From: Bacillota bacterium
GTDB taxonomy: Bacteria > Bacillota > Desulfotomaculia > Desulfotomaculales > Ammonificaceae
Length of the DNA stretch: 64,000 nt
Assembly: GCA_040755295.1 (NCBI GenBank)
Contig: JBFMBK010000001.1
Coordinates: 372,001 to 436,000 of the forward strand
Reading direction: 5' to 3'
Shown here piece after piece: positions 8,796 to 17,757 of this stretch. Position 1 is the first letter of the stretch; the number at the start of each line of letters is the position of its first letter. The notes under the pieces were generated by a model. The model did no database searches. It was not told the DNA's origin and saw nothing but the letters and a program-made list of their open reading frames with translations. The translations under genes were made by a program, and so were the position numbers.

Positions 8796-9245
8796 GTGGA
8801 AAGCAGGGAATACAACCTGCCGGCAGGCTACAAAGAGAATAGTTTGGTATTGCTTGTACAGAATCCTACGGTACTCTTCGCCTACTGGGAAATCTCAGAC
8901 GCGGCGTGGGCGCTGTTTGCGGACAGGAAGATGTCGCTGAGGTTATATTCGCTGGCAGACGGCAATTATTCGGCATGCGGTACTGCGTCACCTTCCTTTT
9001 CCATAGGCACATGGTATTTCCGGGGAATAACTCCCGGCGAGCGCTACCGGTGTGAACTTGGCTGGTGGGAGAACGGCGAGTTTTTTCCGCTATTGTGTTC
9101 TGATGTGGTAGAGGTGCCGCCGGATAAGGTTCTGTCGCCTACGAAGGTGCGGCGGCGTGCCGAGACGGGTGGTGCGGTTTTTGTCGAAGCGGTTAAGGTC
9201 ATCGAAATAGACGGCGTAAGTTCGGAAATTCCGTACAGGCATTGA
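8796..9245 (+). CDS. DUF4912 domain protein
   Basis: About 149 residues. GTG at 8796 is preferred over ATG 8778 because GGGGTGGG lies seven bases upstream of it. The DUF4912 core is clear: LVLLVQNPTVLFAYWEISDAAW, then SLRLYS, SFSIGTWYFRGITPGERYRCELG and a closing beta strand ending in SDVVEVPPDK. DUF4912 is a beta-sandwich, probably carbohydrate-associated, that is often found next to GH57 branching enzymes and glycogen genes in Firmicutes. Here it is the first gene before a GH57-GT4 fusion and a GH15 enzyme, which supports a role in alpha-glucan metabolism. Exact function unknown. No signal peptide. Confidence 0.85.
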   Translation: MESREYNLPAGYKENSLVLLVQNPTVLFAYWEISDAAWALFADRKMSLRLYSLADGNYSACGTASPSFSIGTWYFRGITPGERYRCELGWWENGEFFPLLCSDVVEVPPDKVLSPTKVRRRAETGGAVFVEAVKVIEIDGVSSEIPYRH

Positions 9246-9293
9246 AACGTGGGGATTCATGCGCCGAAAATACAAATTCATTGATTCACAAGA

Positions 9294-9328
9294 AAGGGGA
9301 CGGTCCCCCATAGGGAACAGTCCCCTTA
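9294..9328 (+). terminator. Hairpin after DUF4912 gene; rest of the gap to 9688 empty
   Basis: AAGGGGAC...(G)TCCCCTTAT inverted repeat at 9294-9328, with inner GGTCCCC/AGGGAAC alternatives. The T run is short, so termination may be partial. In 9329-9688 I see no further gene, only GGAGG (9679-9683) for the next start. Confidence 0.5.
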
Positions 9329-9688
9329 TTATCAGGACCGGATGATTTGACAGGTGGGATCTCAAACGATTTCGCCTCTTTTATTTGTAATGGGAAAGTG
9401 TTATGCTCATCTGGGATACACGGCGGAAGAAGCCCTGTGAGTAAGGCTCGTTAAGGCATCCGACGTTTATTCGGACGCCGGGTGTGAATTTCCCACGGAC
9501 CGACGTTTTTTGAAATAATCGAAGCGGGTGCCGGTTCCGTACTTGTAAGTAGACTGAAGGTCAATAGTCCGGCAAGGTTTTACAAGGTCTTTTCTTTATT
9601 AACCGGTGCGGCGAACCTTAGCGGGATTGTTTTGATAAAGATTCGTAGAAACGACGGAAATCAAGTGAAGTTTTTTACGGAGGAACGC

Positions 9689-12484
9689 ATGAGTAAAGGT
9701 TATCTCGCTATTGTGCTCCACGCTCATCTGCCCTTTGTACGTCACCCGGAAAAGGAACGCTATTTGGAGGAAAACTGGTTTTACCAGGCGGTAACGGAGT
9801 GTTATCTGCCTCTGATAGACGTTTTCCAAAAGCTGTCCGGTGAGGGCGTCAGGTTCAGGGTGACGCTTTCGCTTTCACCTCCACTGATAACGATGCTTAC
9901 CGATGCGCTATTGACCAGACGTTATGTGTCTCATTTGGAACGGCTGATCCGTTTGGCGGAGGCGGAGGAGAGGCGGACCGACGGGACGGAATTCCATCCG
10001 CTTGCGCGGATGTACAAAGAACGCTTTCAGCGTTACTACGACCTGTTCGTCAACGAATATAAGGGGAACCTGGTTTCCGGTTTTGCCTCCCTGCAGAATC
10101 AGGGCGTTTTAGAGGTGATAACCACCTGTGCCACGCACGGTTACCTTCCCCTGGTTCGCGGCGTGGAGGCCCGGCGGGCACAGATTCAAACGGGGCTTGA
10201 CCTTTTTGAACGGCATTTCGGCGCCCGCCCGCAGGGCTTCTGGCTTCCGGAATGCGGTTACATGCCGGGTGTGGATGAACTGCTTGCGGAGGCGGGAATA
10301 AAATACTTTTTTATCGAAACACATGGGATTCTGACGGCCTACCCGCCGCCTCCTTACGGCATTTATGCTCCCGTGGTATCGCCCGCCGGCGTGGCGGCCT
10401 TCGGCCGTGACCCCGACACCTCGCGGCAGGTTTGGGACCGCCAGATCGGCTATCCCGGGGATTACTGGTACAGGGAGTATTACCGAGACATAGGATACGA
10501 GCTGCCGTGGGAGTACATCGAACCGTTTCTCCCATCCGGGGAAGTGCGTACGGATACGGGATTCAAGTACTTCAGGATCACAGGTCATGAATCAAAGGAA
10601 CCTTATAACCCTCAGGTTGCGCAGGAGAAGGCGGCAGCTCACGCGGAGCATTTCCTTCACCACCGCCAGCGCCAGGTTTCTTACTGGGCGGAGCGGCTCG
10701 AGACGGAGCCCATTGTTGTAGCCCCTTACGATGCGGAGTTGTTCGGCCACTGGTGGTATGAGGGTCCTCAGTGGCTGGAGTTTTTCATTCGCAAGGTTGC
10801 CGCTCAGGTTGAGGTGGCGCTGGCCACCCCGACGGATTACCTTAAAGCCCACCCCCTGCAGGAAACAGCCTCCATAAGCCATTCGAGTTGGGGTGAGGGC
10901 GGGTACAGCGAGGTCTGGCTGAACCCGGGCAACGACTGGATTTACAAGCACACTCACCATGCGGAGAACCTGATGGTGGAGCTTTGCGACCTTTACCCCG
11001 AAGTGCAGGGGACGCTCCGGCGCGCTTTGAACCAGGCCGCGCGGGAACTCCTGCTGGCCGAGTCGAGCGACTGGGCGTTTATTCTCCGGGTGGGTTCTAC
11101 GGTAGAATACGCGACAAAAAGGGTTCAGGAACATATTGCGCGATTTAACAGCGTTACCGACCAGATCCTCAATCAGAAGATTGACGAAGCCGCTTTGGAG
11201 GAAACCGAGTCGTTCGACAATATTTTTCCCGGGATGGACTACAGGGTTTACAGCCGGTTCTGGTCGGACGGCGACCTTCAGGTTGTAGGACGGCAGCGAA
11301 TAATGATCCTTTCGTGGGAGTACCCACCGCGTGTAGTCGGGGGACTGGGAAGACATGTCTATGATCTTTCACGGGCGTTGGTGAGGCTGGGGAACAAGGT
11401 GACGGTCATCACCGCTCCGGCGCCCGGGTATCCGCCGACGGAAGAGATCCAAGGGGTCGAGGTCTTCCGGGTTCAGCAGGAGGATCGCGAAAGGAACTTT
11501 CTGGACTGGGTGGCCTGGCTGAATAAAGAAATGGTTAAGATCGCGGGGCGGCTTTTCGCAGAAGGAAAACGTTTCAACGTTATTCACGGGCACGACTGGC
11601 TGATAGAAGCGGCGGCAGGGGAACTGATCGAAAGGTACGGCATTCCTCTTACGGCGACGATTCACGCGACGGAATACGGCCGATACAAAGGAATACATAA
11701 CGAGACCCAGTTTGCGATTCACAGCGCTGAAAAAAGGCTGGCGCAGCGGGCGGAACGTATAATATGCTGCAGCGGCTATATGATGCATGAGGTTTCCCGT
11801 TTGTTCGGCGTTCCGCTGAAAAAGATCCGGGTGATTCCCAACGGGGTCGACCCGGAGGTGCTCGGCGTAAACGGTTGGCGGGGGCCGGCGGCGCAGTCGT
11901 CGTCCCCCATGGTTCTTTTCCTGGGCCGGCTGGTGCCGGAAAAGGGGGTTCAGGATCTCATCCGGGCCTTGCCGCTGGTGGCCGAGCGTGTTCCGGGGGT
12001 ACAGGCGGTTCTTTGCGGCCAGGGTCCTTACAAAGCTGAGCTCGAAAGGATCGCCGAAGAGACGGGAATGGCCGGACGGGTCCGGTTCGCCGGGTTTGTC
12101 GACGGGGCGGGTCGTAACCGGCTGCTGCAGGAGGCCGGCGCCGCGGTTTTTCCCAGCCATTACGAACCCTTCGGTATTGTGGCGCTGGAGGCGATGGCGG
12201 CGCAGATTCCGGTTGTAGTCGGGGATACCGGGGGCCTGGGCGAAGTGGTGGAGCACGGAATCGACGGCTTCAAGGTGCCTCCGGGGCGGCCGGATATGCT
12301 TTCGCGTTACGTAGGCGAGCTTCTGACCAACAGATCCCTCGCCAACGAGCTTTGCCGTCGGGGATGGCGCAAGGTACGTTCGTCATATGACTGGCGGCAT
12401 ATAGCGGCGGTTACGTGCGAGGTATATGCGCGTGTCAGCGGAAGGTCTGCCGGACCGGTCCGCAAATCGCACCACGCAGGATGA
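9689..12484 (+). CDS. Bifunctional GH57 1,4-alpha-glucan branching enzyme / GT4 glycosyltransferase (glycogen synthase-like) fusion
   Basis: About 931 residues; ATG at 9689 with GGAGG (9679-9683) six bases upstream. N-terminal GH57 barrel (about 1-420): GYLAIVLHAHLPFVRHPE, the nucleophile segment GFWLPECGYMPG, and APYDAELFGHWWYEGP with the acid Asp. A DUF1957-type helical domain follows (about 425-530). The C-terminal half (about 545-915) is a GT-B family 4 glycosyltransferase: ILSWEYPPRVVGGLGRHV, IHGHDWLIEAAAG, VIPNGVDPEVLG, LGRLVPEKGVQDLIRAL and SHYEPFGIVALEAMA with the E-x7-E donor site. GT4 chain elongation and GH57 branching in one chain would make branched alpha-glucan in the cytoplasm. 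Substrate of the GT half (ADP-, UDP-glucose or glucose-1-phosphate) cannot be told. Confidence 0.9.
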   Translation: MSKGYLAIVLHAHLPFVRHPEKERYLEENWFYQAVTECYLPLIDVFQKLSGEGVRFRVTLSLSPPLITMLTDALLTRRYVSHLERLIRLAEAEERRTDGTEFHPLARMYKERFQRYYDLFVNEYKGNLVSGFASLQNQGVLEVITTCATHGYLPLVRGVEARRAQIQTGLDLFERHFGARPQGFWLPECGYMPGVDELLAEAGIKYFFIETHGILTAYPPPPYGIYAPVVSPAGVAAFGRDPDTSRQVWDRQIGYPGDYWYREYYRDIGYELPWEYIEPFLPSGEVRTDTGFKYFRITGHESKEPYNPQVAQEKAAAHAEHFLHHRQRQVSYWAERLETEPIVVAPYDAELFGHWWYEGPQWLEFFIRKVAAQVEVALATPTDYLKAHPLQETASISHSSWGEGGYSEVWLNPGNDWIYKHTHHAENLMVELCDLYPEVQGTLRRALNQAARELLLAESSDWAFILRVGSTVEYATKRVQEHIARFNSVTDQILNQKIDEAALEETESFDNIFPGMDYRVYSRFWSDGDLQVVGRQRIMILSWEYPPRVVGGLGRHVYDLSRALVRLGNKVTVITAPAPGYPPTEEIQGVEVFRVQQEDRERNFLDWVAWLNKEMVKIAGRLFAEGKRFNVIHGHDWLIEAAAGELIERYGIPLTATIHATEYGRYKGIHNETQFAIHSAEKRLAQRAERIICCSGYMMHEVSRLFGVPLKKIRVIPNGVDPEVLGVNGWRGPAAQSSSPMVLFLGRLVPEKGVQDLIRALPLVAERVPGVQAVLCGQGPYKAELERIAEETGMAGRVRFAGFVDGAGRNRLLQEAGAAVFPSHYEPFGIVALEAMAAQIPVVVGDTGGLGEVVEHGIDGFKVPPGRPDMLSRYVGELLTNRSLANELCRRGWRKVRSSYDWRHIAAVTCEVYARVSGRSAGPVRKSHHAG

Positions 12485-12494
12485 AAACAAGCGT

Positions 12495-12575
12495 TGAAAG
12501 TCGCGAGTCACGGGTCGCGGGTTAAGTCCCAAGTCCTGAGTCAGTCAGAATTCATAGAAGACAGAAGTCACGAGT
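12495..12575 (+). repeat. Purine-rich GAGTC/AAGTC degenerate short repeat
   Basis: Irregular repeats of AGTCnnGAGTC type (AGTCGCGAGTCACGGGTCGC..., AAGTCCCAAGTCCTGAGTCAG..., AGAAGTCACGAGTTACGG). The same type recurs at 33765-33868, 53555-53636, 54898-54968 and 56378-56486. It abuts repeat A copy 1. Confidence 0.6.
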
Positions 12576-12585
12576 TACGGAAATA

Positions 12586-12790
12586 TAGACCTGTAAGCTT
12601 TGAATTTAGAAGCAGTGTTGTAACATACACGGAACGCGGCGAGAAGTGATACAGTGTAAGGAAGATTAGCAAGGACGGGCCGGAGCGTATACGGAAATAC
12701 GTAAGGACCCGGCCCTGCAAGGCTGACAAAGCTATACGCAGCTTATCGCCGCGCCCTGAGAAAGAAAGCTTATCTTTAAGGGAGGGGAAG
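12586..12790 (+). repeat. Interspersed repeat family A, copy 1 (leader of GH15 gene)
   Basis: Order of shared blocks: GACCTGTAAGCTTTGAATTT, AGAAGCAGTGTTGTAACAT, CGGAACGCGGCGAGAAGTGA, then a hairpin GGGCCGGAGCGTA...TACGTAAGGACCCGGCCC (12674-12716), then AAAGCTATACGCAGCTTATC and GCCGCGCCCTG. It ends in AAGGGAGGGG, which is the Shine-Dalgarno of the next gene. No cargo in the hairpin loop in this copy. Confidence 0.85.
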
Positions 12791-12792
12791 AT

Positions 12793-14817
12793 GTGCCGCG
12801 TCCTTTAGTGGTCGGCAACGGCAGGATAATGGTTGCTTTCGACGATAAGCTTGAGATGCGGGATTTCTTTTATCCCCACGTGGGACAGTGGAACCATCTT
12901 CAAGGGAATCGGAACCGCCTGGGGGTCTGGGTGGACGGTTCCTTCACCTGGACCGCGGACGACGGATGGGAGATGCGTCTCGCGTATAAAGAAGATACCA
13001 TGGTGACCGATGTGACGGCAAGTCATCATGGTGCGGGCGTTAGGCTTTCGATAAATGACGCCGTGCACCGGAGAGAAAACATCTATCTTAAGAAGTTAAT
13101 AGTACATAACCTGTTTGATAGAGAGCGGGAAATCCGGGTCTTTTTCGGACAGAATTTTTCAATCGACGAGACTGAGGTAGGAGACACGGCTTTTTACGAC
13201 GCTCTTCATCAGGTGATTTGCCATTACAAGCGCAACCGCTACATTCTTGTAAACGGCCTGAGTTCCAAAGGACAATTCGACCACTTCGCCACGGGCATCA
13301 AAAGCTTCGGTAAAGCGGAGGGGACCTGGCGTGACGCGGAGGACGGGACGCTAAGCGGGAATGCCATCGCTCAGGGGTCCGTCGACAGTGTTGTCGGTTT
13401 CAATCTGCTGGTGCCGCCTCGCGGAACGGAGACCATTTATTATTGGATTTGCGCGGGACGTAACATCCAGGAGGTCCGGGCCCTTAACAGGTTTGTCCTC
13501 GATCAGGAGCCGGAGGAGCTGCTGTACCGGTGCGAAACATACTGTCAGGCTTTCCTCGATGCGTGTTTTCAAACCGGTATCAACGCGGCCGGGTTCGACA
13601 TCGAGGATTTTCCCGTGGGAGTTCTCAAATCTTATAAACGTAGCCTCCTTATATTAAGGGCGCATTTCGATTCCAGAGGGGCGGTAATTGCTTCACCCGA
13701 TTCAGATATTATGTCAACTAACCGGGACCACTACTGCTACCTCTGGCCCCGTGACGGAGCCCTTGCGGCTTACGCTCTGATAAGGGCCGGATACGGAAGA
13801 TTGACGCGGCAGTTTTTTTCGTTCTGCTCCAACGCGCTGACCGAGCAGGGTTACCTACTGCACAAATACAACCCCGACGGTACGGCCGGATCGAGCTGGC
13901 ACCCCTGGCTCGAAGAAGGCGTTGTTCACCTTCCGATTCAGGAGGATGAAACGGCTCTGGTGCTCTGGGTGCTCTGGGAATACTACCGCCGGGAACGGGA
14001 CCTTGAGTTTGTTTTGGGACTATACCAAAGTCTTGTACGCCCGGCGGCTAATTTCCTGAGCAATTACGTAGACGAAGAATCACACCTGCCGGTGGAGTCT
14101 TACGACCTTTGGGAGGAAAGGCGGGGAGTTTTCACCTTTACCACCGCCGCGGTATATGCAGGGCTCACGGCGGCAGGGAATCTGGCACAGCTTTTCGGGC
14201 AGCCGAAGCTTTCCAATTACTACTTGACGCGGGCTTCCAGGATGCGCGAAGCGATGCTTACCCGTCTTTATGACAGCAATAAAAAGCGTTTTATACGGGG
14301 CTTGCATTTCAATAAACGGGAAGGAGCCCTTGAGCCGGATCTCACTATCGACAGCAGCCTTGCCGGTGTGTTTCTTTTTGACGCGCTGCCGGCGCATGAT
14401 CATCGCGTGGCCGAAACCATGCGCCAGGTGGAGGAGGTGCTGTGGGTAAAGACCGGAGTGGGAGGTATGGCCAGATATTTCGGCGACTACTACTTCAAGC
14501 GGGTGGAAGACTTTAAAAGAGTTCCCGGCAACCCATGGTTTATCTCAACCCTATGGCTGGCCCAATACTACATCCGGACCGCCCGTAGCAAGGAGGAGTT
14601 GGCCCGGGGGAGAGAACTGCTGGAATGGTGCGTGTCTCATTCCCTGCCCACCGGGATAATGGCGGAGCAGGTTCACCCGCTGACGGGGGAATCGTTGTCG
14701 GTGGCGCCGCTGAACTGGTCACACGCTTCATTTATTATCGCGGTTACGGAGTATATAAACCGTCATCAAGAAATAGAAGAAACCCGGAAACAGACGATGT
14801 TTTGTCCTTCGGGGTAA
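12793..14817 (+). CDS. GH15 glucoamylase / glucan 1,4-alpha-glucosidase family protein
   Basis: 674 residues; GTG start at 12793 with GGAGGGG five bases upstream (an ATG at 12791 is out of frame). N-terminal beta-sandwich (about 1-270, LVVGNGRIMVAFDDKLEMRD) followed by the (alpha/alpha)6 barrel (about 290-660). Barrel landmarks: STNRDHYCYLWPRDGALAAY, GSSWHPWLEEG, LPIQEDETALVLW, the general acid in SYDLWEERRGVFTFTTAAVY, and near the end AEQVHPLTGESLSVAPLNWS, the catalytic-base region. No signal peptide, so it is probably intracellular and releases glucose from stored alpha-glucan or trehalose-type substrates. It follows the GH57-GT4 synthase/branching fusion, so synthesis and breakdown genes are adjacent. 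Confidence 0.92.
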   Translation: MPRPLVVGNGRIMVAFDDKLEMRDFFYPHVGQWNHLQGNRNRLGVWVDGSFTWTADDGWEMRLAYKEDTMVTDVTASHHGAGVRLSINDAVHRRENIYLKKLIVHNLFDREREIRVFFGQNFSIDETEVGDTAFYDALHQVICHYKRNRYILVNGLSSKGQFDHFATGIKSFGKAEGTWRDAEDGTLSGNAIAQGSVDSVVGFNLLVPPRGTETIYYWICAGRNIQEVRALNRFVLDQEPEELLYRCETYCQAFLDACFQTGINAAGFDIEDFPVGVLKSYKRSLLILRAHFDSRGAVIASPDSDIMSTNRDHYCYLWPRDGALAAYALIRAGYGRLTRQFFSFCSNALTEQGYLLHKYNPDGTAGSSWHPWLEEGVVHLPIQEDETALVLWVLWEYYRRERDLEFVLGLYQSLVRPAANFLSNYVDEESHLPVESYDLWEERRGVFTFTTAAVYAGLTAAGNLAQLFGQPKLSNYYLTRASRMREAMLTRLYDSNKKRFIRGLHFNKREGALEPDLTIDSSLAGVFLFDALPAHDHRVAETMRQVEEVLWVKTGVGGMARYFGDYYFKRVEDFKRVPGNPWFISTLWLAQYYIRTARSKEELARGRELLEWCVSHSLPTGIMAEQVHPLTGESLSVAPLNWSHASFIIAVTEYINRHQEIEETRKQTMFCPSG

Positions 14818-14861
14818 TTTAGAACAGTCACACCAAGATCTTTGCAAAGTGGCAATAAAAT

Positions 14862-15012
14862 ACAACTTACAGAGACACTGCTGTGAACTCTGTGTCTCTG
14901 TGGTGACCCGGTACTCAGCTTTAGTTGCATTGTATATGTACGATGCAAAGTATTTATAACGTGCCGTTGAGTGCTGAGCGGTTCCAGCTTGTCCGGGTTA
15001 GGGTATGGTTTC
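14862..15012 (+). repeat. Interspersed repeat family B, copy 2 with inserted cargo hairpin (leader of MetE-like gene)
   Basis: Truncated left arm CAGAGACACT, right arm CTCTGTGTCTCTGTGGTGA (14890-14908), then the cargo: GGTACTCAGC (14910-14919) ... GTTGAGTGCTGAGC (14966-14979). The family-B tail GGTTCCAGCTTGTCCGGGTTAG (from 14980) resumes directly after it. The cargo replaces the AAAAATTTT spacer present in copies 1 and 4. Confidence 0.75.
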
Positions 15013-15058
15013 TTGGATGTGGGGGAATAAGCGGTTTTCCTCAAGGGGGTAAGGAATT

Positions 15059-16135
15059 ATGCAATTCGAAATCAATGGTCTGGCGACGGGAATCGGAAGC
15101 CTGCCCTATTTAGAAACGGCGCCTGCTCTGGAAATGGTGAAGAAATACCTGCCGGTTCTGCCTCATTGGCCGCAATTGCCCTGCCGGACGGCCGCCGAGG
15201 GCTTCGTGCAGCAGTTCGTCGGCGCGCTTGGAAAGCACGGTGTACTTTCAACGGAGGGTAAGCCCCGTTTTCTAAACGACTGTGACGACTGGCCCGAACG
15301 GCTGACGGCGTTCTACACCTTCTGCATCAGTGCGGAAGAAGGCGACGAAGCGGCGCTGGAGGCTTTCGCGCCTGATAGGCAAGCGGCTTCCGGCTTATAC
15401 GCCTTTCTCGAAGCGGCTGAGGCGGGGGAATTTCCAAGCGCATTCGCTTTCAAAGGGCAGGTTGTCGGCCCGCTGACGGTGGGTTTCCAGCTTGTCGACG
15501 CCGACGGGCGGCCCGCCTATTATGTTCCCGAACTACGGGAGTTGATCGCCAAGAACCTTTCGCTCGCCGCGCGATGGCAGGCGCAGAGGCTTAAGCGGTT
15601 CGGACGGCCCGTCCTGCTGTTTATAGACGAGCCCGGGATAAGCGTATACGGCCAGTCAACGTATATAACCGTAACCAGGGAACAGGTGACTGCGGATATG
15701 GAAGCGGTCATAGCCGGAGTCAGGGCCGCCGGAGGGCTTGTGGGGGTCCACTCGTGCGCGGCCGTAGACTGGAGCATCCTTTTGGAACTCGGGATCAATG
15801 TTTTGAGTTTCGATGCCTACGGGTATTTTAACTCCCTCTTGCCATACCGCCGGGAGATGACTGCGTTCCTGACCGGAGGGGGCGTTCTGGCCTGGGGTAT
15901 TGTGCCGACTGCGGAAGCGGCGTTGAAGGGGGAAGACACACAAAGCCTTTTGACCCGGCTTAAATCATATCGTGGTGAGCTCGCGGCGCGCGGGGTGCCC
16001 GAGGACCTCTTGCGGCGTCAGTGGCTTGTCACGCCGGGCTGCGGCGCCGGTCTGCTCGGTGAACCGGCGGCCAGGCGGATTTACGAATTGACGGCGGCGA
16101 TAGCCGCTGAGTTGAAGCGGGGAGGGTCGTGTTGA
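15059..16135 (+). CDS. MetE/UROD-like methyltransferase-fold protein (cobalamin-independent methionine synthase C-domain family)
   Basis: 358 residues, ATG at 15059 after AAGGGGGTAAGG. The fold resembles the C-terminal catalytic domain of MetE and the related UROD/MtaA methyltransferases. Visible zinc-ligand-type residues: His-x-Cys in GGLVGVHSCAAVDW (about 229-242), a Glu in LLFIDEPGISVYG (about 187-199) and a late Cys in VTPGCGAGLL (about 332-341). MetE N-terminal domain is absent. Family members of this short type in anaerobes may act in methyl transfer from corrinoid proteins, but the methyl donor and acceptor are unknown. Its last 7 bases overlap the next gene, so the two are translationally coupled. 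Confidence 0.8.
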   Translation: MQFEINGLATGIGSLPYLETAPALEMVKKYLPVLPHWPQLPCRTAAEGFVQQFVGALGKHGVLSTEGKPRFLNDCDDWPERLTAFYTFCISAEEGDEAALEAFAPDRQAASGLYAFLEAAEAGEFPSAFAFKGQVVGPLTVGFQLVDADGRPAYYVPELRELIAKNLSLAARWQAQRLKRFGRPVLLFIDEPGISVYGQSTYITVTREQVTADMEAVIAGVRAAGGLVGVHSCAAVDWSILLELGINVLSFDAYGYFNSLLPYRREMTAFLTGGGVLAWGIVPTAEAALKGEDTQSLLTRLKSYRGELAARGVPEDLLRRQWLVTPGCGAGLLGEPAARRIYELTAAIAAELKRGGSC

Positions 16136-16959
16136 TTATGACCGGGTTGAAGGGACTGGCGGACTACCATGTCCATACCCGGCGCTGCGGACACGCCTCC
16201 GGCGAAGCCAACGAATACGTTAATGCCGCAAAGGCGATCGGCCTGCGCGAGATCGGCTTTGCCGACCACATCCCGCAGTATTTCCTGCCGCCTGGCCTGC
16301 GCGACCCGGGACTGGCGATGGAGGAGAATGAACTCGGGGATTACGCGGCTGAGGTTCTGGAGAACCGGTCGGCCAACAAGGACATCGTGGTGCGGCTCGG
16401 GATAGAGGCCGACTTCGCCCCGGGGCATGAGAAGGCGCTCAACGAGATTTTACGCGGTTACCCTTTTGACTATGTTCTCGGCTCGGTGCATTATATCAAC
16501 GGCTGGGGTTTCGATAACCCCGAACAGACCGGCGGTTATTCCGGGCGGGAGATCGACGATCTGTACCGGGAGTATTTCGGGTTGGTGCGGCAAATGGTTT
16601 CCACCGGCCTTTTCGACGTGGTCGCCCACCCCGATCTTCTCAAGAAATTCGGATACCGCCCGGAGTCAAACATCCTGCCTTTATATGAGGAGACGGTACG
16701 TGCGATCGCGGCTGCCGGGATGGCGGTGGAGGTTAATACGTCCGGGTTGAGGCAGCCGGTTAAGGAAATATACCCGCATCCGGAATTTATGGGGATTTGC
16801 CGCCGCTACGGGGTGCCGGTGACCCTCGGTTCCGACGCCCACAACCCTGTGGAGGTTGGCCGGAATTTTGAGGAGGCGCTGGTCTTGCTTCACGGGGCCG
16901 GTTACCGCGAGTCGGCGGTTTTCGAAAACCGGCGGCGGACGCAAAGGGCGCTGCCGTAA
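16129..16959 (+). CDS. PHP-domain histidinol-phosphatase (HisJ/HisK-like)
   Basis: 276 residues; GTG at 16129 overlapping the upstream stop (GTGTTGA), with GGAGGG upstream; TTG 16132 and ATG 16138 are alternatives. Full set of PHP metal-ligand motifs: LADYHVHTRRCGHA, IGFADHIPQYF, LGIEADF, YVLGSVHYIN, DVVAHPDLLKKFGY, AVEVNTSGLRQPVKE and TLGSDAHNPVEVG. This matches monofunctional histidinol-phosphate phosphatase (L-histidine pathway), but PHP phosphatases vary in substrate and no other his gene is nearby. The pairing with a MetE-like protein does not clarify its role. Confidence 0.85.
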   Translation: MLIMTGLKGLADYHVHTRRCGHASGEANEYVNAAKAIGLREIGFADHIPQYFLPPGLRDPGLAMEENELGDYAAEVLENRSANKDIVVRLGIEADFAPGHEKALNEILRGYPFDYVLGSVHYINGWGFDNPEQTGGYSGREIDDLYREYFGLVRQMVSTGLFDVVAHPDLLKKFGYRPESNILPLYEETVRAIAAAGMAVEVNTSGLRQPVKEIYPHPEFMGICRRYGVPVTLGSDAHNPVEVGRNFEEALVLLHGAGYRESAVFENRRRTQRALP

Positions 16960-17040
16960 GGTCGGGGGGCTTTCTTTTAGTTCGCTGCTACGGTTTGCGG
17001 CCTTTTTCTACTCGGAAATCATAGAAGCTGTCGGTGGAAT

Positions 17041-17406
17041 GCTCGGTTCTCGTATGTCCTTTACGGCGGCGGCTGGCACAGGGGAGTCTTATTAAGTGCG
17101 ACGAGCCCGCTTTATCTTCAGGCGACCACCGCCTGTTTTGCCGCCATAGTTTTCGGACAGATCGGGAACGTGCTTGCCTGCCGTTACAGCAGGGAGACGG
17201 CCTTCCGTCTCCGTTTCCGTGACAACCCGCTTATCGTGGTCGGTATAGCGACCGAACTACTGTTCCTTTTCGTGCTCATGTACGTAGAACCCGCCCGTTT
17301 AATTTTCAAGACTCACCCGCTCGAATCCGGTCAATGGCTTGCGCCTGCCCTGATGCCGTTCGTGCTTGTCCTGATGGACGCGGTTTACAAGCAACGCCGC
17401 GCCTGA
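17041..17406 (+). pseudogene. Remnant of P-type cation-transporting ATPase (C-terminal membrane helices only)
   Basis: An open frame without its own good start reads ARFSYVLYGGGWHRG..., LYLQATTACFAAIVFGQIGN, VLACRYSRETAFRLRFRDNP and GIATELLFLFVLMYVEPARL, ending ALMPFVLVLMDAVYKQRRA. This matches the last two to four helices of PacL/SERCA-type P-type ATPases (the LYLQATT...QIGNVFACRSER region). The nucleotide-binding and phosphorylation domains are missing; homology stops near 17041, where it joins unrelated sequence after the PHP gene. A GTG at 17170 could in theory start a 78-residue peptide, but it would be half a membrane domain. Decayed gene. Confidence 0.8.
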
Positions 17407-17504
17407 GGGCGGTATTCTTCTGACCTAAAGGAATATTCTGGGCGGCACACTGTTTTAGGCGCTTTGCATCTTTCCTTGCGCCTGCCGCCTGTGGTACTCT
17501 AAAC

Positions 17505-17714
17505 TTAGCCGCTTGAAACCTTGGGCTTTTTTGCCAGCATGGCGTTTAGGCGGTCATATTCGTTTATTACTTCCGGATCGTCCGGTTCCATGTTATCCTG
17601 AAGATTACAAGAGGTAAAGCTGGCCCGGGCGCGAAAACTAAAAAGGTTGATCAGGTCGGCGGGAATCTCGTAAAGCTTCGACCGCCGGTATACTGCTGGG
17701 TAGCTATTCAGCTG
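17505..17714 (-). pseudogene. Possible 3' fragment of an unrecognised gene
   Basis: On the minus strand a frame is open from 17714 to the TAA at 17507-17505 (69 codons) and reads protein-like: SYPAVYRRSKLYEIPADLIN, LFSFRARASFTSCNLQDNM and EPDDPEVINEYDRLNAMLAK, ending KPKVSSG. No ATG/GTG/TTG with a ribosome site begins it; a TAA cuts it off upstream. It lies between the P-type ATPase remnant and hypA, so this interval (17407-17757) looks like a graveyard of deleted genes. Family not recognised; could be chance. Confidence 0.35.
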
Positions 17715-17757
17715 TTACTTAACACTTACAGAACGAACACCAATGGGGGCCCCGTCC

